Source: Welwitschia mirabilis
Taxonomy: Eukaryota > Gnetophyta > Gnetopsida > Welwitschiales
Direction: 5' to 3'
Length of the DNA: 21,935 nucleotides
NCBI GenBank assembly: GCA_051453625.1
Contig: JBOZIK010000001.1
Location: forward strand, 7,685,038-7,706,972
This document shows positions 1-10,395 of the stretch, in pieces. Position numbers and translations under genes: made by a program. The number at the start of each line of letters is the position of its first letter. Positions within the stretch are counted from its first letter, which is position 1. The notes below the pieces were generated by a model. It was not told the origin of the DNA and did no database searches. It saw nothing but the letters and a program-made list of their open reading frames with translations.

Positions 1-488
1 CAAAATGTAGCTTTATTTACCCTTATTCTTCATTAAAAGTAATGTCTTAAAGCATATGAAAGACATTAACATCTTTATTATCACTAATATCATCTAAAAC
101 ATGCAAATCTATCTCAACATCTTGATAGAAAGGATCATTCTCCTTCTTAAACCATAAAGCATGATAAACTCACAGCTTATTTACTACAAAATTATATCTA
201 TTGCTAATTTGATCTTTTCTCTTTAAAGTAAGAATTGATATTTGTGTAATTTTATAAGGCAAAACCTTAGCAATATGGAAGACATCTTATGAAAATCTTA
301 TTGTGTGCCCTCGATATACCAATTGACCATAAATTACATGTGTTACTTGAAGCAATAGATTTACCCTTGAAATAAGCATCTCTTCAAACTATGTAAGATG
401 AGATAAAACAAATGGCTAAGGCCTTAGATCCATGTCATTCAGAGTAGAGAAATGTTTAACTTATTCTTCATTAATTGTAATGCCTTTC
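1..488 (-). pseudogene. Helitron-like Rep/helicase N-terminal relic, copy 1
   Basis: Read on the minus strand, this stretch gives a decayed coding sequence that resembles the DUF6570-type region found upstream of the replication-initiator domain in plant Helitron proteins. Visible pieces are LSHLTQFEEILISR-like residues (family pattern LxxLTxxEExLIAR), then a GQL-Y-G-type segment and a phrase corresponding to the family's INxPQDV motif. Further on come VYHALWFKKENDPFYQDVEI-like residues, matching the family pattern of a helix followed by NxxYxxVxID. Several in-frame stops show that it is dead. The 231-488 part recurs at 598-855 across an N gap. Assignment rests on remembered family patterns; no search was run. 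An alternative is another transposon class with a similar N-terminal domain. Confidence 0.55.
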
Positions 489-588
489 NNNNNNNNNNNN
501 NNNNNNNNNNNNNNNNNNNNNNNNNNNNNNNNNNNNNNNNNNNNNNNNNNNNNNNNNNNNNNNNNNNNNNNNNNNNNNNNNNNNNNNN

Positions 589-918
589 TTTAAGTAAGAA
601 TTGATATTTGTGTAATTTCATAAGGCAAAACCTTAGCAATATGGAAGACATCTTATGAAAAGCATATTGTGTACCCTCGATATACCAATTGACCACTAAT
701 TACATGTGTTACTTGAAGCAATATATTTAGCCTTGAAATAAGAATCTCTTCAAACTGTGTAAGATGAGATAAAACAAATGGCTAAGGCCTTAGATCCATG
801 TCATTCAGAGTAGAGAAATGTTTAACTTCTTCTTCATCAATTGTAATGCCTTTCTTTTTCTTATATTGAAACCGTCTATACGTAGGGTCATGTCTATCTT
901 GAACTAATTCTATAGACT
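589..918 (-). pseudogene. Helitron-like Rep/helicase N-terminal relic, copy 2
   Basis: This is a second, near-identical copy of the segment at 231-488, separated from it by a 100-N gap. It extends further upstream on the minus strand (856-918) with residues RHDPTYRRF and then a lysine-rich stretch before NDMDLRP. This matches the Helitron layout in which a Cys-containing knuckle and an FSxxNxMDPGP-type motif precede the LTxxEExLIAR helix. The Cys residues are not visible, and a TAG interrupts after DLRP. Because the two copies meet at an N gap, they may be overlapping ends of unmerged contigs and not two genomic copies. The element is non-functional in either case. Confidence 0.5.
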
Positions 919-1018
919 NNNNNNNNNNNNNNNNNNNNNNNNNNNNNNNNNNNNNNNNNNNNNNNNNNNNNNNNNNNNNNNNNNNNNNNNNNNNNNNNNN
1001 NNNNNNNNNNNNNNNNNN

Positions 1019-1688
1019 TACAAATTGTGCATGATCTTAGCTATGTAAATACTCATATCTCTCTCCAAAATGTCTTAATTCCTTTAAATATATCAACATT
1101 ATATTTATGTAAGTTAGGACACAGATCCAATGGTTGCTGAATAGTTCTTGTAGAGAAGATGAGATTTAAGTTTAATATTATCGCATTACTCTACCTTTTT
1201 CATCGTTCTCTTCATAAGCGTGATTGTTGAGCATAATAAACATTCTCTTTCATCATTTCTTTCTATCACCTTATGTATTATTATCTTCTTATTAATAATA
1301 AAGGACTCTGTATGGTAAACANNNNNNNNNNNNNNNNNNNNNNNNNNNNNNNNNNNNNNNNNNNNNNNNNNNNNNNNNNNNNNNNNNNNNNNNNNNNNNN
1401 NNNNNNNNNNNNNNNNNNNNNAATAATAAAGGACTCTGTATGGTAAACATGTAACTTGTAGGTGTTATATAATTGTTTACTGATTGATCATTGACTTCTA
1501 TTAATGAGGTAATGTCCATAGGCATGTCTTCCATTTGTTGATTTAGCTCCTACACTGTATGATCATTTAAGTATTTTACTATAATAGCAGATGATGTAGT
1601 ACTATGTGGAGGATCTATGTTATTCATAGTTTTCATAAAGAATAAATTAATTTAGTTACAAATGTAGCACTGATAAAATAGTAAAACT
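1019..1688 (-). pseudogene. Possible N-terminal extension of the Helitron-like relic
   Basis: Minus-strand reading gives an acidic, coding-like stretch at about 1422-1660 (residues such as ELNQQMEDMPMDITSLIEVN), upstream in sense of the Helitron-like segment at 589-918. Between 1019 and 1321 the frame is broken by many stops, and only short islands look coding. A 100-N gap (1322-1421) interrupts it, and the 28 bases before the gap recur exactly after it, so those contigs probably overlap. Placement before the recognisable Helitron segment fits the poorly conserved N-terminus of such proteins, but this is inference from position and orientation. No conserved domain is visible here. Confidence 0.3.
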
Positions 1689-2170
1689 NNNNNNNNNNNN
1701 NNNNNNNNNNNNNNNNNNNNNNNNNNNNNNNNNNNNNNNNNNNNNNNNNNNNNNNNNNNNNNNNNNNNNNNNNNNNNNNNNNNNNNNNNNNNNNNNNNNN
1801 NNNNNNNNNNNNNNNNNNNNNNNNNNNNNNNNNNNNNNNNNNNNNNNNNNNNNNNNNNNNNNNNNNNNNNNNNNNNNNNNNNNNNNNNNNNNNNNNNNNN
1901 NNNNNNNNNNNNNNNNNNNNNNNNNNNNNNNNNNNNNNNNNNNNNNNNNNNNNNNNNNNNNNNNNNNNNNNNNNNNNNNNNNNNNNNNNNNNNNNNNNNN
2001 NNNNNNNNNNNNNNNNNNNNNNNNNNNNNNNNNNNNNNNNNNNNNNNNNNNNNNNNNNNNNNNNNNNNNNNNNNNNNNNNNNNNNNNNNNNNNNNNNNNN
2101 NNNNNNNNNNNNNNNNNNNNNNNNNNNNNNNNNNNNNNNNNNNNNNNNNNNNNNNNNNNNNNNNNNNNNN
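1689..2170. other. Assembly gap (482 N)
   Basis: All bases are N. Any reading frame spanning it is not real evidence of coding. The sequence on both sides seems to belong to the same minus-strand relic. Confidence 0.99.
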
Positions 2171-2290
2171 GTAATTTTCTTATGAAATGTTTACCTCTCA
2201 CGATATCTTCTTTGCCTTTCATGATTTAGAGCTTCTTAACATTCAATTGTAGAATCTATTCTGGAGAAATAAAAGTTAATATAAAATTTA
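2171..2290 (-). pseudogene. Basic Arg-rich fragment, possible start of the Helitron-like relic
   Basis: In one minus-strand frame this short stretch reads ERQRRYRER followed by a stop and then TFHKKI. Arg-rich stretches of this kind occur near the N-terminus of many Helitron and related transposon proteins. It lies in the right place and orientation to be the first part of the relic at 1-1688, beyond a 482-N gap. Only about 30 codons are interpretable, so the link is tentative. Confidence 0.22.
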
Positions 2291-3116
2291 CATTTAAAAA
2301 ATGAATGTAATTGAAATTAAAGGATGACCTAAATATTAAAATGACTTTAAAAACTTATGTAAAAAATAATAAATGATATAATCTAACAAACTCTACTACA
2401 TGAAAATTTAATTCTAAAATACTTGTTTAATAAAATTTATAAATCAGAAAAAAAATTTATACATAAACTTACTTTTTGAAGAATGGTAAATGTAAAATCT
2501 TGATTAAATAAATAAGCTAACTAAGAAGAAAACGAAATGTAAAAGAACCATAAATTTAAAAAATAAAATCGATTTTGGAATCCTAAAGTCCAAAAAATAT
2601 GATTTAAAAAGATATTAATTTTTAAAAAATCCATATTTAAGAATACCTAATTTAAGAATATGGCCTTCTTAGAAGGACTAAATGTGGTCCCATTAAGTTA
2701 GGTTTTCCATTTAAATTTAGCTTATATATTTTTAAATAACAATTTTATTTCATTAAATAGTAATAATAAACTTTCAAAAAGTTAACAATGTACATGAAAC
2801 TTAATGTTAAAAACTATTTATTCAAGAAATATGCTTCAAAATATATAAACATAATTTACACAAAATTAATATATAAATTCCAAATAAGAAAAACAAATGA
2901 CAAATTTAAAGTTTGAATAATTCATTTAATAGAGCTCTGTCTTTGATGCTCATAATAACAATCTTTCGAGTTCTTTACCACTACCATTTACTCCAATTTC
3001 TAGCCTTTAGTACTTTGACCTCGGTGGAAACTTCTTTGTTAATAATATTCTAGAGTATTACAACAATATTATGAGTCTTTAATACCTCAGCTATCATGGA
3101 AACAGCCTTAGATAAA
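2291..3116. other. AT-rich stretch, nothing recognisable
   Basis: Very AT-rich sequence with poly-A and poly-T runs and stops in all frames. The part from about 2935 to 3116 is less AT-rich and may be an old transposon fragment, but no motif could be identified on either strand. Confidence 0.5.
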
Positions 3117-3643
3117 ACTTTTTATATGACTTTTCTGTGATTGAAAAAGGAGAGAAACAATTCAAGAAATCTTAAAAAAAATTAGAAGGATAAATAGATG
3201 ATTTTGGTAGGGCTTTATTATCCATTGAAATCTTCTTTTAGCATTTGTTTCTTAGGAGCCTATGCAAATAACTAATACGTGATTAAATTTTTCAAGGAAA
3301 AAAATATTTTGAACATTTAAAGAAAAGAGCNNNNNNNNNNNNNNNNNNNNNNNNNNNNNNNNNNNNNNNNNNNNNNNNNNNNNNNNNNNNNNNNNNNNNN
3401 NNNNNNNNNNNNNNNNNNNNNNNNNNNNNNTTTTATATTACTTTTCTGTGATTTAAAAAGGAGAGAAACAATTCAATAAATATTAAAAAAAAAATTAGGA
3501 GGATAAATAGATGATTTTGGTGGGGCTTTATTATCCATTGAAATCTTCTTTTAGCATTTGTTTCTTAAGAGTCTATGCAAATAACTACTATGTGATTAAA
3601 TTTTTCAAGGAAAAAAAATATTTTGAACATTTAAAGAAAAGAG
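3117..3643. repeat. Direct repeat pair flanking an N gap
   Basis: The ~210 bases at 3117-3330 recur with a few mismatches and small length differences at 3431-3643, directly on the other side of a 100-N gap. Shared landmarks are a GGAGAGAAACAATTCAA block, GCTTTATTATCCATTGAAAT and CATTTAAAGAAAAGAGC at the end. This is either a tandem repeat that broke the assembly or two versions of the same locus laid end to end. Confidence 0.8.
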
Positions 3644-3905
3644 CTATGTTTCTTATGTAAGCAAGAAAATAAAGAGCTATATTTTTATTTACTACCAAAG
3701 AATTTAAAATAAACTATCAAGAATATTCTTGCTAAATTTTCTTTGTAATTGTATATGTAAATAAATGATATGCAATTAGCTTTTTTAAGGGGAAAAATAT
3801 ATTTTAAACTTTTAAAGCAAAGAGATACATTTTTATATAAGCAAGAAAAGAAAGAGGTATGTTTATATCAACCACCAAAAAAATATAAATGAACATTCAA
3901 GAAAG
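3590..3905. repeat. Degenerate ~175-bp tandem duplication
   Basis: A block beginning near 3590 (ATTTTGAACATTTAAAGAAA, then GTAAGCAAGAAAATAAAGAG, then CTACCAAAGAATTTAAA) is repeated in diverged form from about 3766 (ATTTTAAACTTTTAAAGCAA, then ATAAGCAAGAAAAGAAAGAG, then CACCAAAAAAATATAAA). Order and spacing of the landmarks are conserved, so this is a tandem duplication, older than the gap-flanking repeat at 3117-3643 that overlaps it. Confidence 0.65.
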
Positions 3906-4249
3906 ATAATAAATATTAAGCAATCTTTAAAAATTTCCATACCTGAGTATTATAGCCTTGGAGAAGCTTCATCAACCATCAAGCTATTTCTCTAGAGTGT
4001 TTTGATAGAGTGATTTCTTTAGAGTGTTTTAGTTGTGTTTTAATTGAGCGAATTATTCAGAGCATTGTAATTACATCTTGATTGCGTGATCTTTTTACAC
4101 CTTTTTATGGGGCCAATATGGACCAATTAAATTAGCTTTGTTATTTCATAATTCAGTTTTAATAGATAATTTAGTTTTAAAATAAAAAAATATATTTAAA
4201 AATAATTAAAAAATAGGTGTAACATTGTCTGGACATCATCAGTAACTGG

Positions 4250-4765
4250 GGATGGCCTCTCAGCCAAATAATGGATGTAATTCCACTTGTGTCTGGGATT
4301 TTTAGTCTCAGGCATTTTGTCATGACCAAGATTCAAGGATCATTTAATAACATTTACACTTACACTTTAGAACCAACATAGACATCCTTTCTGCCCACCT
4401 TACCATGCTCTCCTAATGCCATTTTCACTTATGGAATGATCGTGTCTTTTTTCTTTGTATCTCTGATTGATGTTTGGCCATCCTCTAATGGTGTTACCTA
4501 TTTGCTCTTTAATGTCAACCCATAAATGCTGCAATTATCCATTCATTACTACCTTGGGTGCATCATTTCCTCTCTCCTTGACCACATCTCTTTCTTTCAC
4601 ACTTTTGATTAGTAATTCACTATCCTCTACATCTGGCATTTTCCGTTTTTCCATTTGTGCTTGTATTAACACTTTTGAGTTTTTTTTCTTTGAACAATTA
4701 AGAAACATGGGACTTATTAATACTTTTGAGAGGGGACAGGATATATTTTCATAATTTTTACACAT
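4250..4765 (-). pseudogene. Weak minus-strand coding relic, unrecognised
   Basis: Minus-strand reading from 4765 downward gives 76 open codons rich in Lys and Glu (including MEKRKMPDVEDSELLIKSVK), then a stop. In the same direction it continues with coding-like words such as QHLWVDIKEQIGNTIRGWPN and, further on, HKWNYIHYLAERPSPVTDD. Stops and frame changes separate the pieces. Composition is less AT-biased than the surroundings. I do not recognise a family. It could be a processed or transposon-captured fragment of a host gene. The plus-strand frame at 4467-4754 is its antisense and looks less like protein. Confidence 0.3.
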
Positions 4766-4880
4766 TTTAAACTAGTTTACAGGGTCATTTTGAGCATTCA
4801 TGTAATGTATTTAGCTACATTCACCTAATTTCACATGATGTATTATATATTTATGATTGAGTAGTCTACACACATATAGA

Positions 4881-6090
4881 GCTAGACAGGCCAAGACTAA
4901 GGTTAAGGCTATTGAATAAGAAGCAGGCCCATTGGCACAATCGAAGATTGAGCAAGTAAAGCTAGTCCATCCCACACCTCAACATGCTCCATCTTTGACT
5001 CTTCAAACCACGGTCATTCATGTCGAGAGGTACTTTAGTGACTTTATGGAGAGTATGAATCGTGAGGTGGACCAGTGACTTATAGAATTACATCTCTAGT
5101 GGATTTTAGATGATCAAAAAACATATTATTTATATATATATATAAGACTAGGATTTTTATGAGATCATGCATATAGAACATCATCCTGATTCCCATGATC
5201 AGCTAGTAGATCTGATAGTAGCTACGATTCAAGGCCACAGGATTGTCATCCTCCTAAATCACATTGCAGTAATGATAAATCTTGATGGTATTTGAATTGT
5301 TCATATACATTTAACTGATGCAACACTGAAGTGTCCTATGTACGACATAACATTAGATTTACTAGTGGATTTGACTCTAGATAGACGAGGCATCTTGGTA
5401 ACATAGTTGACTACTACTTATTAGATTTTACATAGAGGGCTAATTTAGAATATCAACTCATCTTTTCATGATAATCATGCCATGGTATCACATTTAGAGA
5501 TACTGGTAGTGTTTAGGGTAAATAAATGGACTTATCCGCATTCTTATGAAGGAGACAAAGGTCTATGTTAGAGGCATGATAGCTTCACAGTCGGGATATT
5601 CATGCCTCATCTCAATCATGTTTAGATGCTTTAGTATACCAAAGCTTGTAGGTGAGCATCAATTCATGCACATACAAACTTTAGCTCATTAGCTGTAGGA
5701 CACGGACATCCAGGTACAAGAAGAGGCAAAGAAACCTCAAGTTTAGAGACCTGCGATTAGCACTTCACTTGAGCAAATTCGAGTCCTTTTGGTAGAGACC
5801 ATTGAAACTATTAGAGGGATTATCTATAGATTGAAGAATCTCTACATTAGAGTAGAGGATCCAAACAGTTAAGAAGAGAGTACAGCATACTGAGGAGTAG
5901 TTGTTGGATGTACAACAGGACATCCTACAGATAGAGAATAATGTAATGATGGCTCTTCTGGAGACAATATGAGTACAAGGGGATGAAATAACATGAATTA
6001 TTACAACATCTCTTGATCACTGTTTCCCTGTAGATCCTGAGCATCCTCTCTCTTCTCCTCCTACACTTGAGCCTGTCATCCACTAGGAGC
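4881..6090 (+). pseudogene. Decayed plant retrotransposon-type protein (gag/accessory-like)
   Basis: A plus-strand coding sequence broken by several stops and frame changes. It begins with a Lys-rich tract (about 4881-4990), followed by a segment including VERYFSDFMESMNREVDQ. A second frame from about 5160 includes a long hydrophobic, His-containing stretch (LVDLIVATIQGHRIVILLNH). A third, about 5540-5860, reads MKETKVYVRGMIASQSGYSC and later ISTSLEQIRVLLVETIETIR. The end (5860-5970) is helical and coiled-coil-like (LLDVQQDILQIENNVMMALL). The order of a central domain with a KxxVRGMIA-type helix and a C-terminal coiled coil recalls the putative plant transposon protein domain of Athila-like elements. 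That is an inference from memory, and a different plant repeat family is possible. No protease or polymerase follows. Confidence 0.4.
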
Positions 6091-6099
6091 TCATTATGA

Positions 6100-6530
6100 A
6101 CATACGAGGGGAGTTACATTTTATTATTGTATTTTTATCTCCTTTTCTCTATGAATTGTATTTTATATATATATATATGGTATCATCATGGTGCATACTT
6201 TTATTGCTACATATCATTGCTTATTTTACATACCATTTTTTCTTACACTTCATGATGAGAACTGTCTGTATTATCCACGATTATATTTTTCTACTCTACA
6301 TTTCAGTGGGGAACTATTAATTATTAGTTTATTTAATCTCTATCTTTCTAAAAAAGTTTTTAAAAACTTCTATTTTTCAAGAACCATTTTAAAACCTGTA
6401 GTCCTCTACATCATCCAATAACCACTGGGATGACAGTATGGTTAATTGCACTACATAGGTGAATGTTTAATTATTTATTTTTGACATTTATGTTTCATAT
6501 TCTAATATTTCTAAAAATCTTTTTGAGCTT
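6100..6530 (+). other. T-rich non-coding stretch after the coding relic
   Basis: T-rich sequence with a short (TA)n run near 6163-6178. The hydrophobic open frames at 6096-6421 are explained by T-rich codons and are not convincing as genes. It could be the 3' part of the element whose coding relic precedes it. Confidence 0.45.
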
Positions 6531-6915
6531 NNNNNNNNNNNNNNNNNNNNNNNNNNNNNNNNNNNNNNNNNNNNNNNNNNNNNNNNNNNNNNNNNNNNNN
6601 NNNNNNNNNNNNNNNNNNNNNNNNNNNNNNNNNNNNNNNNNNNNNNNNNNNNNNNNNNNNNNNNNNNNNNNNNNNNNNNNNNNNNNNNNNNNNNNNNNNN
6701 NNNNNNNNNNNNNNNNNNNNNNNNNNNNNNNNNNNNNNNNNNNNNNNNNNNNNNNNNNNNNNNNNNNNNNNNNNNNNNNNNNNNNNNNNNNNNNNNNNNN
6801 NNNNNNNNNNNNNNNNNNNNNNNNNNNNNNNNNNNNNNNNNNNNNNNNNNNNNNNNNNNNNNNNNNNNNNNNNNNNNNNNNNNNNNNNNNNNNNNNNNNN
6901 NNNNNNNNNNNNNNN
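6531..6915. other. Assembly gap (385 N) with repeated flanks
   Basis: All N. The 37 bases at about 6493-6530 recur at 6916-6952 with a single mismatch, so the contig ends probably overlap or the gap lies in a tandem repeat. Confidence 0.95.
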
Positions 6916-6952
6916 TTCATATTCTAAAATTTCTAAAAATCTTTTTGAGCTT

Positions 6953-8024
6953 AATCATAGTTTTTTAATTGATTTATTATTAGACAAGTTAGACCACAAT
7001 GGTGATTGTTCACTTATTTTTGTTAGGGACTGATAAGGCTATGTTGTGGAGGGAAGGGGGTGGGCTGGGGAAGGGGGTATGAGACTATGTTGTGCTATCA
7101 AATTGTATGTATTTGATAGGGTATTTTGAGTTTAGCAAGACATTAAATAGGTTTATGCTGATTTTCAATGATAATGGAGAGCTAAGACAAATGTTATGGA
7201 AATATGAAATCTTCATTACATTTGATAGCATTTAAAGCAATTTACAGTACTTCCTATTTAAAACAATAGTTCTGTAATAAAAAAGGGTAATACGATACAT
7301 GGAATAATTTAGAAAAGTTTATTGTCCACGTCATTGTTCAAATAATTATACGGATGACAAAAACACTTAAGCTAAGAAGGATGCTAACTAGATCAATCTA
7401 GCATCTAATGTGGAACTCTTATGAGGTGGCATCNNNNNNNNNNNNNNNNNNNNNNNNNNNNNNNNNNNNNNNNNNNNNNNNNNNNNNNNNNNNNNNNNNN
7501 NNNNNNNNNNNNNNNNNNNNNNNNNNNNNNNNNNGTTTATAGGGTTGTTTTTACATCTATTAGAATTTTTTTTATTTTAGAGTCTATTTTTTAATAAATA
7601 CCTCTTTTGCCTTCAACTCCGCTTTTATCTTCGTTTGCACTATAATTCTAATGATACAAGATCAAAGGGTTGTAGATCCATCCATTATTGTTATAGAAAG
7701 ACGTCTTCCTTGGTTTGGACAGAGTACGCTTCATTGAGGTGCTACTACTTTGTAACACAGATGTTGGCTTTCTTTTAATTAAAACTCCATTTTTCTTTTC
7801 ATATCTTTTATTTTGTGCATCTTCCTTATGGTTTATGTTGTCTCTAATTTTGTGATAGCTTCTTTGGTGATATAGATCATGAGGGTAATCTTTGTTAAGA
7901 TTGACATTATTACTTTAGATGCATTGCATTTTGTTTTCTAGATTAACTTTGCATTATTTACATATTCTGTTCGACATACCTGATTGCCTAGGTTGGTCTT
8001 GATTTGGTAATGGTTTTTCTTGAT
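6953..8024. other. Intergenic stretch, no gene recognised
   Basis: Apart from the G-rich motif at 7048-7077 and a 101-N gap at 7434-7534, I see no convincing coding frame. The section from about 7900 leads into sequence shared with the copia 3' flank and may belong to the same element. Confidence 0.5.
7048..7077 (+). other. Potential G-quadruplex
   Basis: In an otherwise AT-rich region this 30-base tract has five G runs of three or more (GGG, GGGGG, GGG, GGGG, GGGGG) separated by loops of one or two bases. That fits the classical quadruplex pattern with one run to spare. No gene is recognised next to it. Confidence 0.7.
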
Positions 8025-8268
8025 CAATCTAGATTATACAGGGCAAATGTCCATGATAGTTTGATTTGGTAATTAGACATAAGTTGCGTTTAGTTTAGAC
8101 TTGCATTTCATTTGCATAGCGTGTTTATTTGCATTTTTATTTCATTTTACTTTGAGGATACGATATTTTGTTTGTAAAACTAATTCTCTTTCTTCTTTCC
8201 TATTCCTTCAATAAGAATATGATATTTGGGTTACTCCCATCTATCTTAACATGTGGTATTGTATAAAA

Positions 8269-8318
<50 letters not shown>

Positions 8319-8572
8319 ATTAACAAGATTTATTNNNNNNNNNNNNNNNNNNNNNNNNNNNNNNNNNNNNNNNNNNNNNNNNNNNNNNNNNNNNNNNNNN
8401 NNNNNNNNNNNNNNNNNNNNNNNNNNNNNNNNNNCTTCAATAAGAATATGATATTTGGGTTACTTCCATATATATTAACATGTGGTGTTGTATAAAACCT
8501 ATATATATATTTGTGATTAACAAGATTTATTTGAGGATATGACATTTTCACAAATATGCATCACAATAACTA
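8025..8572 (-). repeat. 3' flank / candidate LTR of copia segment A
   Basis: This stretch lies directly 3' (in minus-strand sense) of the truncated RNase H of copia segment A, and its homologue occupies the same position next to segment B (10090-10395). Shared landmarks include CATTTGCATAG, TGTTTATTT and CTTCAAYAARAATATGA. It may be the 3' untranslated region plus LTR of the element, but no TG...CA terminus, polypurine tract or target-site duplication could be fixed. It contains an N gap (8335-8434) whose flanks (about 8207-8334 and 8435-8531) repeat each other, and a long TA microsatellite. Confidence 0.5.
8271..8315. repeat. (TA)n microsatellite
   Basis: An uninterrupted TA dinucleotide tract of 45 bases. 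The corresponding position in the repeat after the N gap (near 8501) and in the homologous flank of segment B (near 10331) has only a short run, so the tract expanded in this copy. Confidence 0.95.
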
Positions 8573-9989
8573 CCATAATATCGATCACCCTGCAAAGGTT
8601 ATCAAGTATCATAATGTGAACTTTCTAGAATCAGTATATTTGGCTAAGGTTTATCTTAATCAAAATACAAACATAACTTTCAAGTACCTCTAAAGTATCT
8701 GAGGATCCATTTTACTACCTCCCAATGTTCTTTGCTAGGATTTTTGAAAAACTAGCAAATAACTCCAATAGCATGAGCAATATCTAGTCTTAGCATACTA
8801 TAGCATACATCAAGTTACTAATGCATAAAGCTCGTTCTTGATTTCTTCCTTTTCTTTCTCATTCAAATGTATTTCATTGAAGCTGAGATTAAAGTGATCT
8901 ATAAGTGGAGAACATAGTGTCTTTGCTTTGCTTGTTAAATCTTTTAGTCATTTCTTAATGTATCTTACCTAACATAGACATAACTTTCTTATGTTATTAT
9001 CTTTAGAGATTTTCATACTAAGTATTTATTTTGTCAATTCCAAGCACTTCACTGTAAAGTATTTACTCGGCTCTTTTTTCAACTTATTTATTTTCTTAGT
9101 ATCAAGGCCAACTATTAACATATCACCTATGTAAATTAGAAGAATGATAAAATCATCATTTAAAAATTTCTTCACAAATGTAAAATAATTAGAAGTAGTC
9201 TTCTTATATCCATGCTCTTTCATGAAGAATTCAAACTACTTGTACCACTGTTTTGATAGTTGTTTAAGTCTGTATAAACTCTTTATTAATCTACACATAA
9301 GGTTCTTCCTACCTTGAGGTTCAAATCCTTCAAGTTCCTTTATACAGGTTTCTTCCTATGAGTTTCCATGAAAAAAGGCAATCTTCACAGTAAGTTGTTC
9401 AATATCTAGGTCCAAACTAGTGAGTAATCCTAGAATAACTCTGATAACAAAGATCCTTATTAGATGTGAGAATACTTCTTCAAAGTGAATGCACTTCTCT
9501 GATCAAAACTTTTCAAAACCAATTGTGCCTTATATGTTGGTTGTTAGTGATTTTGCTCAATCTTTAAACCTCAACGTTTATTTGTTGTTAAGTGTCTTTT
9601 TGCCTTTTGGCAACTGCACTAACTCATACATATTATTATCTTGCAATGATTGCATTTCCTCTTACATGGCCTTCAACAATTCTTCCTTATGCTTATGTGA
9701 CATAGCTCCTTCTTATCTTTGTAGTTCCCTTGCAGCTGTGAGTAACATTTACTCATTAGGAGAATATCCACTACAAGTATGATGTTATTTAATAGATCTT
9801 CTTAATTGAGGCTCTACTGGTAAGTCTAGAGGAGTCTAATCTGAATGTTGTTATAGTGTAGCAACCTCAGTTGTGGGAGTAGTATTTGTATATTCTCAAG
9901 TCTGCATCTCCTTCGTTATTTTGTACATCATTTCCATGATCATGTACACAAGGCTCCATTAAGATTAAAAATCCTACTATTAACATTTT
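8573..9989 (-). pseudogene. Ty1/copia segment A: reverse transcriptase + truncated RNase H
   Basis: Minus-strand relic of the 3' half of a copia polyprotein. In order it shows an EEAMSHKH-type start of the RT domain and LPKGKK, then IRVILGLLTSLDLDIEQL and CRLIKSLYRLKQ. Next is an open stretch of 65 codons at 9223-9026 with MKEHGYKKT and the active-site region IYIGDMLIVG, then the connection segment (DIAHAIGV, NPSKEHWEVVKWILRY) and a short RNase H piece (YLITFAG, ILW). The RT active site is YIGD where YVDD is expected (9122-9133), so one catalytic aspartate is lost. RNase H stops abruptly after ILW. Several stops and frame changes confirm that it is dead. Family assignment is firm; the lineage within copia is not determined. 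Confidence 0.88.
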
Positions 9990-10089
9990 NNNNNNNNNNN
10001 NNNNNNNNNNNNNNNNNNNNNNNNNNNNNNNNNNNNNNNNNNNNNNNNNNNNNNNNNNNNNNNNNNNNNNNNNNNNNNNNNNNNNNNNN

Positions 10090-10395
10090 TAGATTATATA
10101 GGGTCTATCTTTATGATAAGTTAATTTAGTAATTGGATGGAATTTTCATTTATTTTAGACCTATATTACATTTGCATAGTGTGTTTATTTACATTATTAT
10201 TTTATTCTACTTCGAGGATATAGTATTTTATTTGTAAAATTAATTCTCTTTCTTCTCACATATTCCTTCAACAAAAATATGACATGTGGGTCATTCCCAT
10301 TCATATTAGTATGTTGTATTATGTAAAATCTATATATATTTGTGATTGACAGCATCTGTTTAAGGACACAACATTTGCACAAATATGCACCAGCT
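10090..10395 (-). repeat. 3' flank / candidate LTR of copia segment B
   Basis: Homologous to 8025-8572 and placed identically relative to the truncated RNase H. In minus-strand sense it includes TGTTGAAGGAATATGTGAGA, which could be an LTR start, but no matching 5' LTR was found upstream of gag (beyond 13086). It begins at an N gap (9990-10089), so its far end is unknown. Confidence 0.5.

Noticed and set aside
439-2222. Minus-strand open frames at 439-696, 1292-1534 and 1656-2222
   Set aside because: They are held open by runs of N. Only the real bases at their ends were considered, within the Helitron-like relic.
4467-4754. Plus-strand 95-codon frame
   Set aside because: Antisense to a Lys/Glu-rich minus-strand frame that looks more protein-like, and itself only Ser/Leu/Phe-rich.
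6096-6421. Overlapping plus-strand frames encoding hydrophobic peptides
   Set aside because: T-rich DNA gives Phe/Leu/Ile/Tyr-rich translations by default. No start context, motif or codon signal.
6463-6927. Long open frames on both strands at 6463-6927 and 6495-6920
   Set aside because: Almost entirely N; no sequence evidence.
9489-9782. Plus-strand 97-codon frame
   Set aside because: Antisense of the copia reverse transcriptase segment A, which explains the sequence much better.
8025-10395. Exact LTR boundaries for the copia segments
   Set aside because: No pair of LTRs, polypurine tract, primer-binding site or target-site duplication could be matched, so only a shared 3' flank is claimed.
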